From JAHRVQ01 sp051278195 (GTDB lineage: Bacteria; Pseudomonadota; Gammaproteobacteria; Pseudomonadales; Azotimanducaceae): DNA of 64,000 bases. The stretch spans positions 1 through 64,000 of the forward strand of contig JBNMQM010000017.1 of the NCBI GenBank assembly GCA_051278195.1, given 5' to 3'. The notes beneath the pieces are model-generated. The model was not told the DNA's origin, did not search any database, and saw nothing but the letters and a program-made list of their open reading frames with translations. Positions 53,604 through 61,756 of this stretch are shown piece after piece; positions within the stretch are counted from its first letter, which is position 1; every line of letters starts with the position of its first letter. Both the position numbers and the translations under genes were made by a program.

Positions 53604-55286
53604 TTAGCCTTGAGCGCTCTGGTACATCTCTTCAGCGTGGGCAATCGAGTGCTCTGTCATATCCAATCCGCCTAGCATTCGAGCAATTTCTTTTACTCTT
53701 GCGACATCATCCAGCTGTTTTACAAGGCTAGTCGCTTGTTTGCCATTGCTCGATTTCTCAACGATCAGATGTTGATGGCCTTGAGCAGCGACCTGGGGTA
53801 GATGCGTCACGCAAATAATCTGCGCCTTTTGGCCTAAATTCCGTAGCAGAGTGCCTACCACTTCAGCCACGCCACCGCCGATACCGACATCGACTTCATC
53901 AAAGACCAGGCTCGGCACTCTCGAAGTGTCGGCGGTAATCACTTGTATGGCGAGGCTGATTCGGGACAGTTCGCCACCAGACGCGATTTTGTTGAGCGCT
54001 CTGGGTGTTTGGCCTGGGTTGGTGCTAATCAAAAATTCGATATCTTCCAAGCCATTGGGGCCGAGCTTGTCTGTGGTGCTGGCTGTGGCGACCGGGGTCA
54101 GCGCGACGGCGAACACAGCGCCTGCCATGCCAAGGTTGGCGAGCTGCCCGGATACGGCCTTTTCAATCGTTTTCGCGGCCTTTTTACGTTTCGTGGAGAG
54201 CTGCCCTGCGATCTTTAGGTAATCCTGCTTTAGGCTGACCAGCTTTACTTCTAGTTCAGCAGCCTCTGAATCGATATTTTGCAATGTCGCGAGTTCAGCT
54301 TGGATCGTGACGACCAAGCTGGAAATTTGTTCCGGTTTGAGGCGGTGCTTACGGCTTAGATCGTAAATGGCTGTTAAGCGTTCTTCGACCTCCTGCAGGC
54401 GGGCAGGGTTGATCTCAAAGCCGGCGCTGAATCGGTGCAAGTCCGCGACTGCTTCTTCTAGCTGAATCTTAGCCGAGGTCAGCATTTCTAGGATAGGCGC
54501 CAGTTCTGGTTGCTCGAGCCCTGATAAATGCTGAATACCAAGACTCACCTGTTCGACCGCTGCAGAATGGTTTTCACTCTCGCACAGCTGGATAACGCTT
54601 TGGCAAGCGGACAGGATGTTTTCACCATTCGAAAGTCTTTTCTGTTCAGCCTCAAGTGCCTGATCTTCGCCAGCCTTTAGGCTAAGTTGTTCAATTTCTT
54701 CCAGTTGATAGGCTAGCAGCTGAGCCCTTGCGGTTTGTTCTTCAGTGCTGCTGACAATCTCTTCGAGTCGAACTCGAGTCGTTTCATAGGTTGTCTGAAG
54801 GCTTTTGACCTTGGCTGACAAATCTAGGACACCGGCAAATTCGTCTAGCAACTTTCGATGTGTATCTCGTTTTAACAAAGACTGATGTTCGTGCTGGGAG
54901 TGGATGTCGGCGAGGGTATCCCCCAGTGTCTTTAGGTCGCCAAGGGTGCAAGGCGCGCCGTTGATAAATGCCCGCGAGCGACCTTCTTTGGTGATGACGC
55001 GCCGTAGAATGCATTCAGCATCCTCGGTATTCAGATCGTGTTCTTCAAGCCACGCCTTCGCATCGCTGTTTTGACTGATGTCAAAACTTGCAAAAATTTC
55101 TGTCTTATCGCCATGTAAGCCAACGCTATGGGCGTCAGCCCGGTTACCCAGTGTTAGCGCCAAGGCATCCAGCATGATGGATTTGCCCGCGCCAGTTTCA
55201 CCGGAAACGACCGTCATGCCTGCTGACAGATCCAACTCAAGTTGATCGACCAGGGCAAAATTATTAATAGTAAGGTGACTTAGCAT
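53604..55286 (-). CDS. recN: DNA repair protein RecN
   Basis: A 560-residue SMC-like ATPase acting early in double-strand break repair. Walker A GETGAGKSIMLDAL is near residue 30, two coiled-coil arms flank a hinge at about 270-330, and the C-terminal ATPase half has ASGGELSRISLAIQ and VFDEVDVGIGG. It is convergent with fur, 7 bases apart. No LexA box is visible upstream. Confidence 0.96.
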   Translation of the reverse strand: MLSHLTINNFALVDQLELDLSAGMTVVSGETGAGKSIMLDALALTLGNRADAHSVGLHGDKTEIFASFDISQNSDAKAWLEEHDLNTEDAECILRRVITKEGRSRAFINGAPCTLGDLKTLGDTLADIHSQHEHQSLLKRDTHRKLLDEFAGVLDLSAKVKSLQTTYETTRVRLEEIVSSTEEQTARAQLLAYQLEEIEQLSLKAGEDQALEAEQKRLSNGENILSACQSVIQLCESENHSAAVEQVSLGIQHLSGLEQPELAPILEMLTSAKIQLEEAVADLHRFSAGFEINPARLQEVEERLTAIYDLSRKHRLKPEQISSLVVTIQAELATLQNIDSEAAELEVKLVSLKQDYLKIAGQLSTKRKKAAKTIEKAVSGQLANLGMAGAVFAVALTPVATASTTDKLGPNGLEDIEFLISTNPGQTPRALNKIASGGELSRISLAIQVITADTSRVPSLVFDEVDVGIGGGVAEVVGTLLRNLGQKAQIICVTHLPQVAAQGHQHLIVEKSSNGKQATSLVKQLDDVARVKEIARMLGGLDMTEHSIAHAEEMYQSAQG

Positions 55287-55414
55287 CTAGACTCCCGCTT
55301 TCAAGGTACATTAAACAAACTAAGTCCCCATGGCGCAATGATCGTCCGTCTCTGATTGGTAACATTTTGTGGGTGATGTATATTTGGCGCTATACGTCTT
55401 AAGAGATATGACTT

Positions 55415-56467
55415 GTGAGCGAGCTACCGGAAACCAGCGCCAAAGAGCAGATCCTGCTAAAGCATCTGGTGGAGCGCTATATTTTGGATGGGCAGCCGGT
55501 GGGATCGAAAACCCTGGCTCAGACTTCAGTGCTGAATATCAGTCCTGCCAGCATTCGCAACGTCATGGCCGATCTAGAGGCCAAGGGCTATGTCGCATCC
55601 CCTCACGCTTCTGCGGGACGGATACCTACCCAGCAGGGTTATAGGCTGTTTGTTGACAACCTACTGACCATTCAGCCACTAGACAACATTGACCTGACCC
55701 AGGTCAGTCGTCAGCTTGACCCCGACATGTCTGCTCAGGAACTGGTGGAATCGGCCTCTAGCATTCTGTCTGAAGTGACTCATATGGCGGGTTTGGTGAC
55801 AATTCCGCGCCGTGATCGAACCATTCTGCGGCACATGGAATTTTTGCCTCTTAGTGATCAGCGAGTGCTGGTTATTTTGGTGCTCGACGATCATGAGGTT
55901 CAAAACCGAGTGATTCAAACCGGGTCTGAGTACTCAGAAATCCAGTTGCGAGAAGCCGCAAATTTCATCAATCAGTCGTTTGTGGGGCAGGATGTGATGC
56001 AGGTTCGTAAGCGATTGATCGAATCTATGCAAAACGATCGAGATAGCATGAACTCCCTTATGGCGACTGCGCTTGAGATCGCAGAGCAAAGTTTGCCCAA
56101 TGACGAGGACGAGACTGCGGATTATGTGTTGGCTGGGCAGGAAAATTTATTCGATCTTGAGCATGATAATGCGACTTCAGATTTGCGCGCGCTGTTTCAA
56201 GCCTTTTCAACCAAAAGTGACATTCTGGATTTGCTGGATCGCTCTTTGGAAACCAAAGGGATTCAGCTGTTCATTGGCCAGGAGTCCGGATACCAAATTC
56301 TGGACGAGTGCAGTGTCGTCACATCTGCCTATCGAATCGATGGCAAACAAGTCGGGGTATTAGGCGTGGTTGGACCAACGCGTATGCCTTATGACCGGAT
56401 AATTCCTGCTGTTGATGTGACTGCGCGGCTTTTGTCTGCCGCGCTCGGCGGCGTCCGCTCTCGCTAG
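55415..56467 (+). CDS. hrcA: Heat-inducible transcription repressor HrcA
   Basis: A 350-residue repressor that binds CIRCE elements and depends on GroEL. The N-terminal winged helix reads LKHLVERYILDGQPVGSKTL and SPASIRNVMADLEAKGYV; the GAF-like and dimerisation parts follow, ending VGPTRMPYDRIIPAVD. GTG start. It precedes grpE-dnaK-dnaJ, but no CIRCE element is visible in this window, so its targets (typically groES) are likely elsewhere. Confidence 0.95.
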   Translation: MSELPETSAKEQILLKHLVERYILDGQPVGSKTLAQTSVLNISPASIRNVMADLEAKGYVASPHASAGRIPTQQGYRLFVDNLLTIQPLDNIDLTQVSRQLDPDMSAQELVESASSILSEVTHMAGLVTIPRRDRTILRHMEFLPLSDQRVLVILVLDDHEVQNRVIQTGSEYSEIQLREAANFINQSFVGQDVMQVRKRLIESMQNDRDSMNSLMATALEIAEQSLPNDEDETADYVLAGQENLFDLEHDNATSDLRALFQAFSTKSDILDLLDRSLETKGIQLFIGQESGYQILDECSVVTSAYRIDGKQVGVLGVVGPTRMPYDRIIPAVDVTARLLSAALGGVRSR

Positions 56468-56534
56468 TCAGGCTGGATCTTGCCGCTAAATGTGTCATTC
56501 AACGTCCTTTGATGCATCAGATTTAAAGAAAGCC

Positions 56535-56563
56535 CTTGAATGGAGTAGGGGTAATCCCCATAT
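56535..56563 (+). promoter_or_regulatory. Sigma-32 heat-shock promoter of grpE-dnaK-dnaJ
   Basis: CTTGAA (56535-56540), 15 bases, CCCCATAT (56556-56563), an excellent match to the RpoH consensus, 40 bases before the grpE ATG. Confidence 0.9.
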
Positions 56564-56603
56564 ACCCCCCACGTGTGTTTATTAGCCTGTGGAAAGCGGT
56601 GTT

Positions 56604-57230
56604 ATGGCCAGTTCCGATCATGAAAACGATCTAGAGAAAAATACTAAACCAGACGAAGCAGAGCTGGTTCAATCGAGCGCGGAAGGCGAAAACGTCGAAG
56701 CTGAGCTATTTGCTGCTGATGCGCAAATGACGCCAGAGCTTGCTGCGGCACTTGAGGAGGTCGCCAAATATCGCGACGTTGCGCTTCGAGCCGAGGCAGA
56801 AATGGAAAATGTTCGTCGTCGTGCGATGCGCGATGTCGAGCACGCCCACAAATATGGGCTCGAAAAGCTGATTCAGAACCTTTTGCCAGTGATTGATAGC
56901 CTCGAGAAGGGTGTTGAGTCTGCCCAGCAGGTCGGTGCCGACGACGGCGCCACAAAAGCAATCGTGGAAGGCATGAGTCTGTGTTTGAAGATGCTTGGCG
57001 ACGTCATGGCAAAAGAAGGGCTTAGCATTGTCGATCCATCTGGCGAACCCTTTGACCCAAAGCTGCACCAAGCGATGTCTATGGTTGAAAACCCAGATAT
57101 GGAACCCAATTCCGTCGTTGCTGTCATGCAAAAAGGCTATACCTTGAACGAACGATTGGTTCGTCCCGCGATGGTGATGGTATCCAAAGCGCCTGCTGGT
57201 GAAGCTGGCAGCGTAGACGAAACAGTATAG
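56604..57230 (+). CDS. grpE: Nucleotide exchange factor GrpE
   Basis: A 208-residue homodimeric exchange factor for DnaK. An acidic, disordered N-terminus is followed by the long helix (ALRAEAEMENVRRRAMRDVE) and the C-terminal beta-domain with FDPKLHQAMSMVE, GYTLNERLVRPAMV. ATG at 56604 has GGAAAG upstream and is preferred to GTG at 56589. It follows a sigma-32 promoter and leads the chaperone operon. Confidence 0.95.
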   Translation: MASSDHENDLEKNTKPDEAELVQSSAEGENVEAELFAADAQMTPELAAALEEVAKYRDVALRAEAEMENVRRRAMRDVEHAHKYGLEKLIQNLLPVIDSLEKGVESAQQVGADDGATKAIVEGMSLCLKMLGDVMAKEGLSIVDPSGEPFDPKLHQAMSMVENPDMEPNSVVAVMQKGYTLNERLVRPAMVMVSKAPAGEAGSVDETV

Positions 57231-57241
57231 AGAATTACCTA

Positions 57242-57276
57242 GCACCGACTTGAAAACATGCAAGCGGTGCCAATAT
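57242..57276 (+). promoter_or_regulatory. Hairpin and possible second sigma-32 promoter before dnaK
   Basis: GCACCG (57242-57247) plus CTTG (57249-57252) pairs with CAAG (57261-57264) plus CGGTGC (57265-57270), with one bulged A. Overlapping it, CTTGAA (57249-57254), 14 bases, and GCCAATAT (57269-57276) resemble a sigma-32 promoter with a weak -10 part. Confidence 0.4.
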
Positions 57277-57331
57277 ACAGAACTGAAATTGAATTGATTC
57301 GGCGCAGAAGCCGGAAATCTGGAGAAGGCAA

Positions 57332-59251
57332 ATGGGTAGGATTATCGGTATCGACCTTGGCACAACAAATTCCTGTGTTGCGGTTATGGAAGGCAAGTCA
57401 GCAAAAATTATTGAAAACTCCGAGGGTGATCGCACCACGCCTTCAGTCATTGGTTATGCAGATGACGATGAGATTCTGGTCGGTCAGTCTGCAAAACGCC
57501 AGGCTGTCACCAATCCGCAGAACACGTTATTTGCAATCAAGCGACTGATCGGTCGTAAATTCAAAGATGAGGTTGTTCAGCGTGACATCAAGATGGTGCC
57601 TTATAAGATTGTTGCCGCTGACAATGGAGATGCCTGGGTTGAAGTGAAGGGCAAGAAAATGGCTCCGCCACAAGTGTCTGCTCAAGTGCTGGCTAAAATG
57701 AAGAAAACAGCCGAAGACTACTTGGGCGAGCCGGTCACTGAAGCCGTGATTACAGTGCCTGCTTACTTCAATGACTCTCAACGTCAGGCCACTAAAGACG
57801 CGGGCAAAATTGCCGGTCTTGATGTGAAGCGGATCATTAACGAGCCCACAGCTGCTGCCCTTGCGTACGGCATGGACAAGAACCCCGGCGATGCCACGAT
57901 TGCGGTATATGACCTCGGTGGTGGTACTTTTGATATCTCTATCATCGAAATTGCTGACGTTGATGGCGAGAAGCAGTTTGAAGTGTTGTCCACGAACGGT
58001 GATACGTTCCTGGGTGGAGAAGACTTTGATATGCGTCTCATCGATTATCTTGCTGACGAATTCAAAAAGCAGGAAGGCATGGATCTACACAATGATCCCC
58101 TTGCGCTCCAACGTCTAAAGGAAGCTGCTGAAAAGGCGAAGATCGAATTGTCCTCTAGTCAGCAAACGGAAGTGAACCTGCCTTATATTACGGCAGATGG
58201 GTCGGGTCCTAAGCACCTCGTGATCAAAGTGACACGATCAAAGCTGGAATCACTGGTAGAAGATCTTGTGGATAGCACGTTAGAGCCTCTGCGGATGGCC
58301 ATGAAAGACGCGGATACCAGTATATCGGATATCAGCGACATCATCCTTGTGGGCGGCCAGACTCGGATGCCCATGGTTCAGGAAAAGGTTAAAGCATTCT
58401 TCAACAAGGAAGCTCGCAAAGACGTCAACCCTGACGAGGCTGTGGCGCTCGGTGCATCTATCCAAGCTGCTGTGCTGTCGGGTGATGTTAAAGATGTCTT
58501 GTTGCTTGATGTCACGCCCCTATCCTTGGGTATTGAAACCATGGGTGGCGTGATGAGTAATCTGATCGAAAAGAACACTACGATCCCAACCAAGAAATCC
58601 CAAGTGTTTTCAACAGCAGAAGACAATCAGCCAGCGGTGACCATTCACGTGTTGCAGGGCGAGCGAAAGCAATCTGGACAGAATAAATCTCTGGGTCGAT
58701 TTGATCTAAGTGATATTCCGCCATCGCCACGCGGATCACCCCAAATTGAGGTGAGCTTTGACCTCGACGCGAACGGTATCTTGAATGTTTCGGCAAAGGA
58801 CAAGGCGACAGGCAAAGAACAGTCTATCGTTATTAAGGCTTCCTCGGGATTGTCCGACGAAGAAATCGAAAAGATGGTTCAGGACGCTGAGGCAAATGCT
58901 GAAGAAGATCTGAAGTTCGAGGAAATGGTGGCGGTGCGCAATCAAGCTGATGGTTTGATTCATGCGACACGCAAAACCCTCGAGGAAGCGGAAGACGCAA
59001 CCGACGAGGAGAAGACCGCGATCGAGACGGCTATATCTGAACTAGAAGAAGCACTGAAAGGTGGTGATAAAGCTGCAATCGAAGCTAAGACTCAAGCTCT
59101 GACTGAAGCTTCTTCTGGGCTCGCGCAGCGCATGTATGCCAAGCAGGCAGAGCAAGCGCAGGACGATTCAGGTGAATCAGCAGGCAGTTCTGAAAGTGCA
59201 GATTCAGATGCGGTAGATGCTGAATTCGAGGAAGTAAAAGACGACAAATAG
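57332..59251 (+). CDS. dnaK: Chaperone protein DnaK (Hsp70)
   Basis: A 639-residue Hsp70. The ATPase domain has GIDLGTTNSCVAVMEG, VYDLGGGTFDISI and ILVGGQTRMPMVQ; the hydrophobic linker DVLLLDVTPLSLGIE leads to the substrate-binding domain and helical lid, and the C-terminus ends in EEVKDDK, the usual gammaproteobacterial tail. GGAGAAGG lies before the ATG. It works with GrpE and DnaJ encoded on either side. Confidence 0.98.
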   Translation: MGRIIGIDLGTTNSCVAVMEGKSAKIIENSEGDRTTPSVIGYADDDEILVGQSAKRQAVTNPQNTLFAIKRLIGRKFKDEVVQRDIKMVPYKIVAADNGDAWVEVKGKKMAPPQVSAQVLAKMKKTAEDYLGEPVTEAVITVPAYFNDSQRQATKDAGKIAGLDVKRIINEPTAAALAYGMDKNPGDATIAVYDLGGGTFDISIIEIADVDGEKQFEVLSTNGDTFLGGEDFDMRLIDYLADEFKKQEGMDLHNDPLALQRLKEAAEKAKIELSSSQQTEVNLPYITADGSGPKHLVIKVTRSKLESLVEDLVDSTLEPLRMAMKDADTSISDISDIILVGGQTRMPMVQEKVKAFFNKEARKDVNPDEAVALGASIQAAVLSGDVKDVLLLDVTPLSLGIETMGGVMSNLIEKNTTIPTKKSQVFSTAEDNQPAVTIHVLQGERKQSGQNKSLGRFDLSDIPPSPRGSPQIEVSFDLDANGILNVSAKDKATGKEQSIVIKASSGLSDEEIEKMVQDAEANAEEDLKFEEMVAVRNQADGLIHATRKTLEEAEDATDEEKTAIETAISELEEALKGGDKAAIEAKTQALTEASSGLAQRMYAKQAEQAQDDSGESAGSSESADSDAVDAEFEEVKDDK

Positions 59252-59259
59252 CGAAGTGT

Positions 59260-59325
59260 AGGGGCTAGCTATTACGCTGCCCCTGGCTTTCCTTTTTTGA
59301 CAAATACCGGGTTTACCGGTTTTTT
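59260..59325 (+). terminator. Two weak terminator-like hairpins between dnaK and dnaJ
   Basis: The first has AGGGGC..AGC / GCT..GCCCCT (59260-59284), with six T from 59293. The second is ACCGG-GTTTA-CCGGT (59306-59320) followed directly by five more T. They may reduce transcription into dnaJ, giving less DnaJ than DnaK. Confidence 0.55.
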
Positions 59326-59347
59326 GCGTTTCATTTTTTGCGTTTTA
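59320..59347. repeat. Tandem 14-bp duplication before dnaJ
   Basis: TTTTTTGCGTTTCA (59320-59333) and TTTTTTGCGTTTTA (59334-59347) differ at one base. The first unit shares the T-run of the hairpin terminator. Confidence 0.8.
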
Positions 59348-59390
59348 TTTATTAGGTTTCATCGCAAACACAATAAGAAGATAACGACAC

Positions 59391-60521
59391 ATGGCAAAAC
59401 GAGATTATTACGAGGTTCTTGGCGTCGATCGAGACGCGAGCGAAAAGGACATTAAGAAAGCCTATCGTCGCTTAGCTATGAAGTACCACCCAGATCGCAA
59501 TCCTGACGACGTTGACGCCGACGCCAAGTTCAAAGAGGCGAGCGAGGCGGCTGAAATTCTGACCAGCGCGGAGAAACGTCAGTCCTACAATCAGTTTGGC
59601 CATGCAGCCTTTGAAGGCGGCGGCGGTGGCGGCGGTTTCAATGGCGGCAATGGCAACTTTGGCTCGGTTTTCGAAGATATTTTTGGCGACGTATTTTCCG
59701 GCGGTGGTCGTGGCGGCGGTCGTCAGGTGCAACGTGGTTCCGATCTAAAATATATTCTCGATTTGGATTTGGAAGAGGCTGTACGCGGTACCAACCCTAA
59801 GATCACCATACCTGCCTTGGTAGAGTGCATGTCATGTTTGGGTTCTGGTGCCAAAAAAGGTAGCACCCCTGTTGATTGCGTTCAGTGCGCCGGTGCTGGC
59901 CAGGTGACGGCTCGACAAGGGTTCTTCTCCATTCAGCAAACCTGTCCCCGCTGTCGCGGCCGAGGCAAAATGATTTCTGATCCGTGTCAGCCGTGCCGCG
60001 GCCAAGGTCGTGTTGAAGAGACTAAAACGCTCTCGGTGAAGGTACCGCCTGGCGTCGATACTGGCGATCGTATTCGGTTGGCCGGTCAGGGCGAAGCTGG
60101 CGCGAATGGAGGTCCATCGGGCGATCTTTATGTGCAGATGAATGTACGTGATCACAAAATATTTACCCGCGAAGACGAACATCTTTATTGTGAAGTACCC
60201 ATTAGCTTTGTTGATGCAGCATTGGGTGGCGAGTTAGAAGTGCCAACGTTGGATGGTCGCGTCAACCTGAAAATTCCCTCGGAAACTCAAACCGGAAAGC
60301 TGTTTCGATTGAGAGGTAAGGGTGTCAACGTGACTCAGATTAGAGGTGGTTCGGTGGGTGACCTTTATTGCCGTGTGGTCGTGGAAACGCCGGTTGGTTT
60401 GTCTAAGCAGCAAAAAGAGCTGCTCAAAGAGTTCGCCGGTCACGCCGAACAAAAACAGTCTCCTAAGCAAGCGTCGTGGGTTGATAACGTTAAAGGGTTT
60501 TTTGATTCGTTGACGGATTAG
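59391..60521 (+). CDS. dnaJ: Chaperone protein DnaJ (Hsp40)
   Basis: A 376-residue type I Hsp40. The J-domain has KYHPDRNPDD; a Gly/Phe-rich stretch follows (about 75-110); four zinc-binding repeats are complete (CMSCLGSG, CVQCAGAG, CPRCRGRG, CQPCRGQG); then the C-terminal substrate domains. It is the third chaperone gene, 139 bases after dnaK and 64 before dapB. Confidence 0.98.
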   Translation: MAKRDYYEVLGVDRDASEKDIKKAYRRLAMKYHPDRNPDDVDADAKFKEASEAAEILTSAEKRQSYNQFGHAAFEGGGGGGGFNGGNGNFGSVFEDIFGDVFSGGGRGGGRQVQRGSDLKYILDLDLEEAVRGTNPKITIPALVECMSCLGSGAKKGSTPVDCVQCAGAGQVTARQGFFSIQQTCPRCRGRGKMISDPCQPCRGQGRVEETKTLSVKVPPGVDTGDRIRLAGQGEAGANGGPSGDLYVQMNVRDHKIFTREDEHLYCEVPISFVDAALGGELEVPTLDGRVNLKIPSETQTGKLFRLRGKGVNVTQIRGGSVGDLYCRVVVETPVGLSKQQKELLKEFAGHAEQKQSPKQASWVDNVKGFFDSLTD

Positions 60522-60585
60522 CCGCTGGCGGCCTTGCCCTGAAATCGTTATCCTCGCCAGCCTTTACAGCTTTTAGAATCTGAAC

Positions 60586-61395
60586 ATGACAAATATCGCC
60601 ATCGTTGGTGCCGCGGGCCGAATGGGCAAGACCCTGATTGAGACGATTCTCAATAATCCTGATGCGACCCTTACTGCAGCAGTCGAGCAACCCGGCGTTG
60701 GCGTAATTGGCGCCGACGCGGGGGAATTGGCTGGCGTAGGATATTTAGGAGTCTCTGTCACCGATAGCCTCGAAGCTGTGATGGGCGATTTTGACGTTTT
60801 GATAGATTTCACTATCGCAAAAGCTACTGAAGCGCATGTGGCGCTATGTGCGAAAGCTGGGAAGAAGCTGATTATTGGCACGACAGGTCTTGATGCAGCG
60901 CAAAATGCTCAGGTTGCGGATGCGGCGAAGAAAATCGCAATTGTTTATGCGCCCAACTACAGCGTGGGTGTGAACGCGACCTTCAAACTGCTCGATATTG
61001 CGGCGCGTATCTTCGGTGACACCGTTGATATCGAGATCACAGAGGCTCACCATCGCCATAAAGTTGATGCACCTTCCGGTACTGCGCTCAAGATGGGTGA
61101 AGTCATTGCCGGTGCGCTAGGTCGAGATCTCAGCGATGTAGCCGTTTATGGCCGAGAAGGACATACCGGAGAGCGTGATCGACAAACTATTGGGTTTTCG
61201 ACGATTCGGGGCGGCGACATTATCGGCGAGCATCAGGTGATGTTTGCGGGTCAGGGTGAGCGTCTTGAAATTACCCACCGGGCCCAGAGTCGCGCTAATT
61301 TTGCCGAGGGAGCCGTGAGAGCTGCCGTGTGGGTCTCAGGCGAGAATACTGGCATTTATGACATGCAAGATGTGCTCGGTTTAAAGAATATGTAG
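60586..61395 (+). CDS. dapB: 4-hydroxy-tetrahydrodipicolinate reductase
   Basis: A 269-residue NAD(P)H-dependent enzyme of lysine and diaminopimelate synthesis. The nucleotide-binding motif GAAGRMGKTL is at the N-terminus; the active-site region EAHHRHKVDAPSGTALKMGE and the C-terminal VSGENTGIYDMQDVLGL are intact. It sits between the chaperone operon and carAB, the order seen in pseudomonads. Confidence 0.97.
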   Translation: MTNIAIVGAAGRMGKTLIETILNNPDATLTAAVEQPGVGVIGADAGELAGVGYLGVSVTDSLEAVMGDFDVLIDFTIAKATEAHVALCAKAGKKLIIGTTGLDAAQNAQVADAAKKIAIVYAPNYSVGVNATFKLLDIAARIFGDTVDIEITEAHHRHKVDAPSGTALKMGEVIAGALGRDLSDVAVYGREGHTGERDRQTIGFSTIRGGDIIGEHQVMFAGQGERLEITHRAQSRANFAEGAVRAAVWVSGENTGIYDMQDVLGLKNM

Positions 61396-61756
61396 CGCCA
61401 CAAAAAGACGATGCAGCTGGCTTCTGGAAGTCCATTCCACTAGAATACCGCGCCAGCGAAGTGTCATAGCGCAAAGCAAAACGCGCTCCCGAAATGGTCG
61501 AGTAACTGGTCGAAATTATTGCAAGCTAGAATAAGTAATCGGAATAATTAGAAAGCGAGATGGAAGCAATTCCCTCTCGCTTTTTTTCGATCTGAACACT
61601 TTACGAAGTGCGCTTTTACGACAATTTACGACGTGGCTTACGAGACGAGCTGCAAAACGAAGTACTAAATACGTTTCGTAGATCGATCAGACAGGTAATG
61701 ACCGAACGCTATGCTTGCTTGATATTTTATATTTAACGTCCGCGGAGATTAGTAAT
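61396..61756 (+). promoter_or_regulatory. 361-base dapB-carA intergenic region
   Basis: It holds a strong terminator at 61553-61588, then a stretch in which TTACGA occurs four times (61602, 61617, 61627 and 61639), and an A/T-rich segment before carA. TATGCT at 61710-61715 is a possible -10 box. No leader peptide gene with an evident pyrimidine or arginine code was found. No gene is visible. Confidence 0.5.
61553..61588 (+). terminator. Rho-independent terminator between dapB and carA
   Basis: AAAGCGAGA (61553-61561) pairs with TCTCGCTTT (61576-61584); inside, GGAA pairs with TTCC around GCAA; T-run to 61588. It ends dapB transcripts or acts as a carA attenuator. Confidence 0.88.

Noticed and set aside
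55287..55414. LexA box or CIRCE element between recN and hrcA
   Set aside because: No CTG-N10-CAG operator and no TTAGCACTC repeat could be found.
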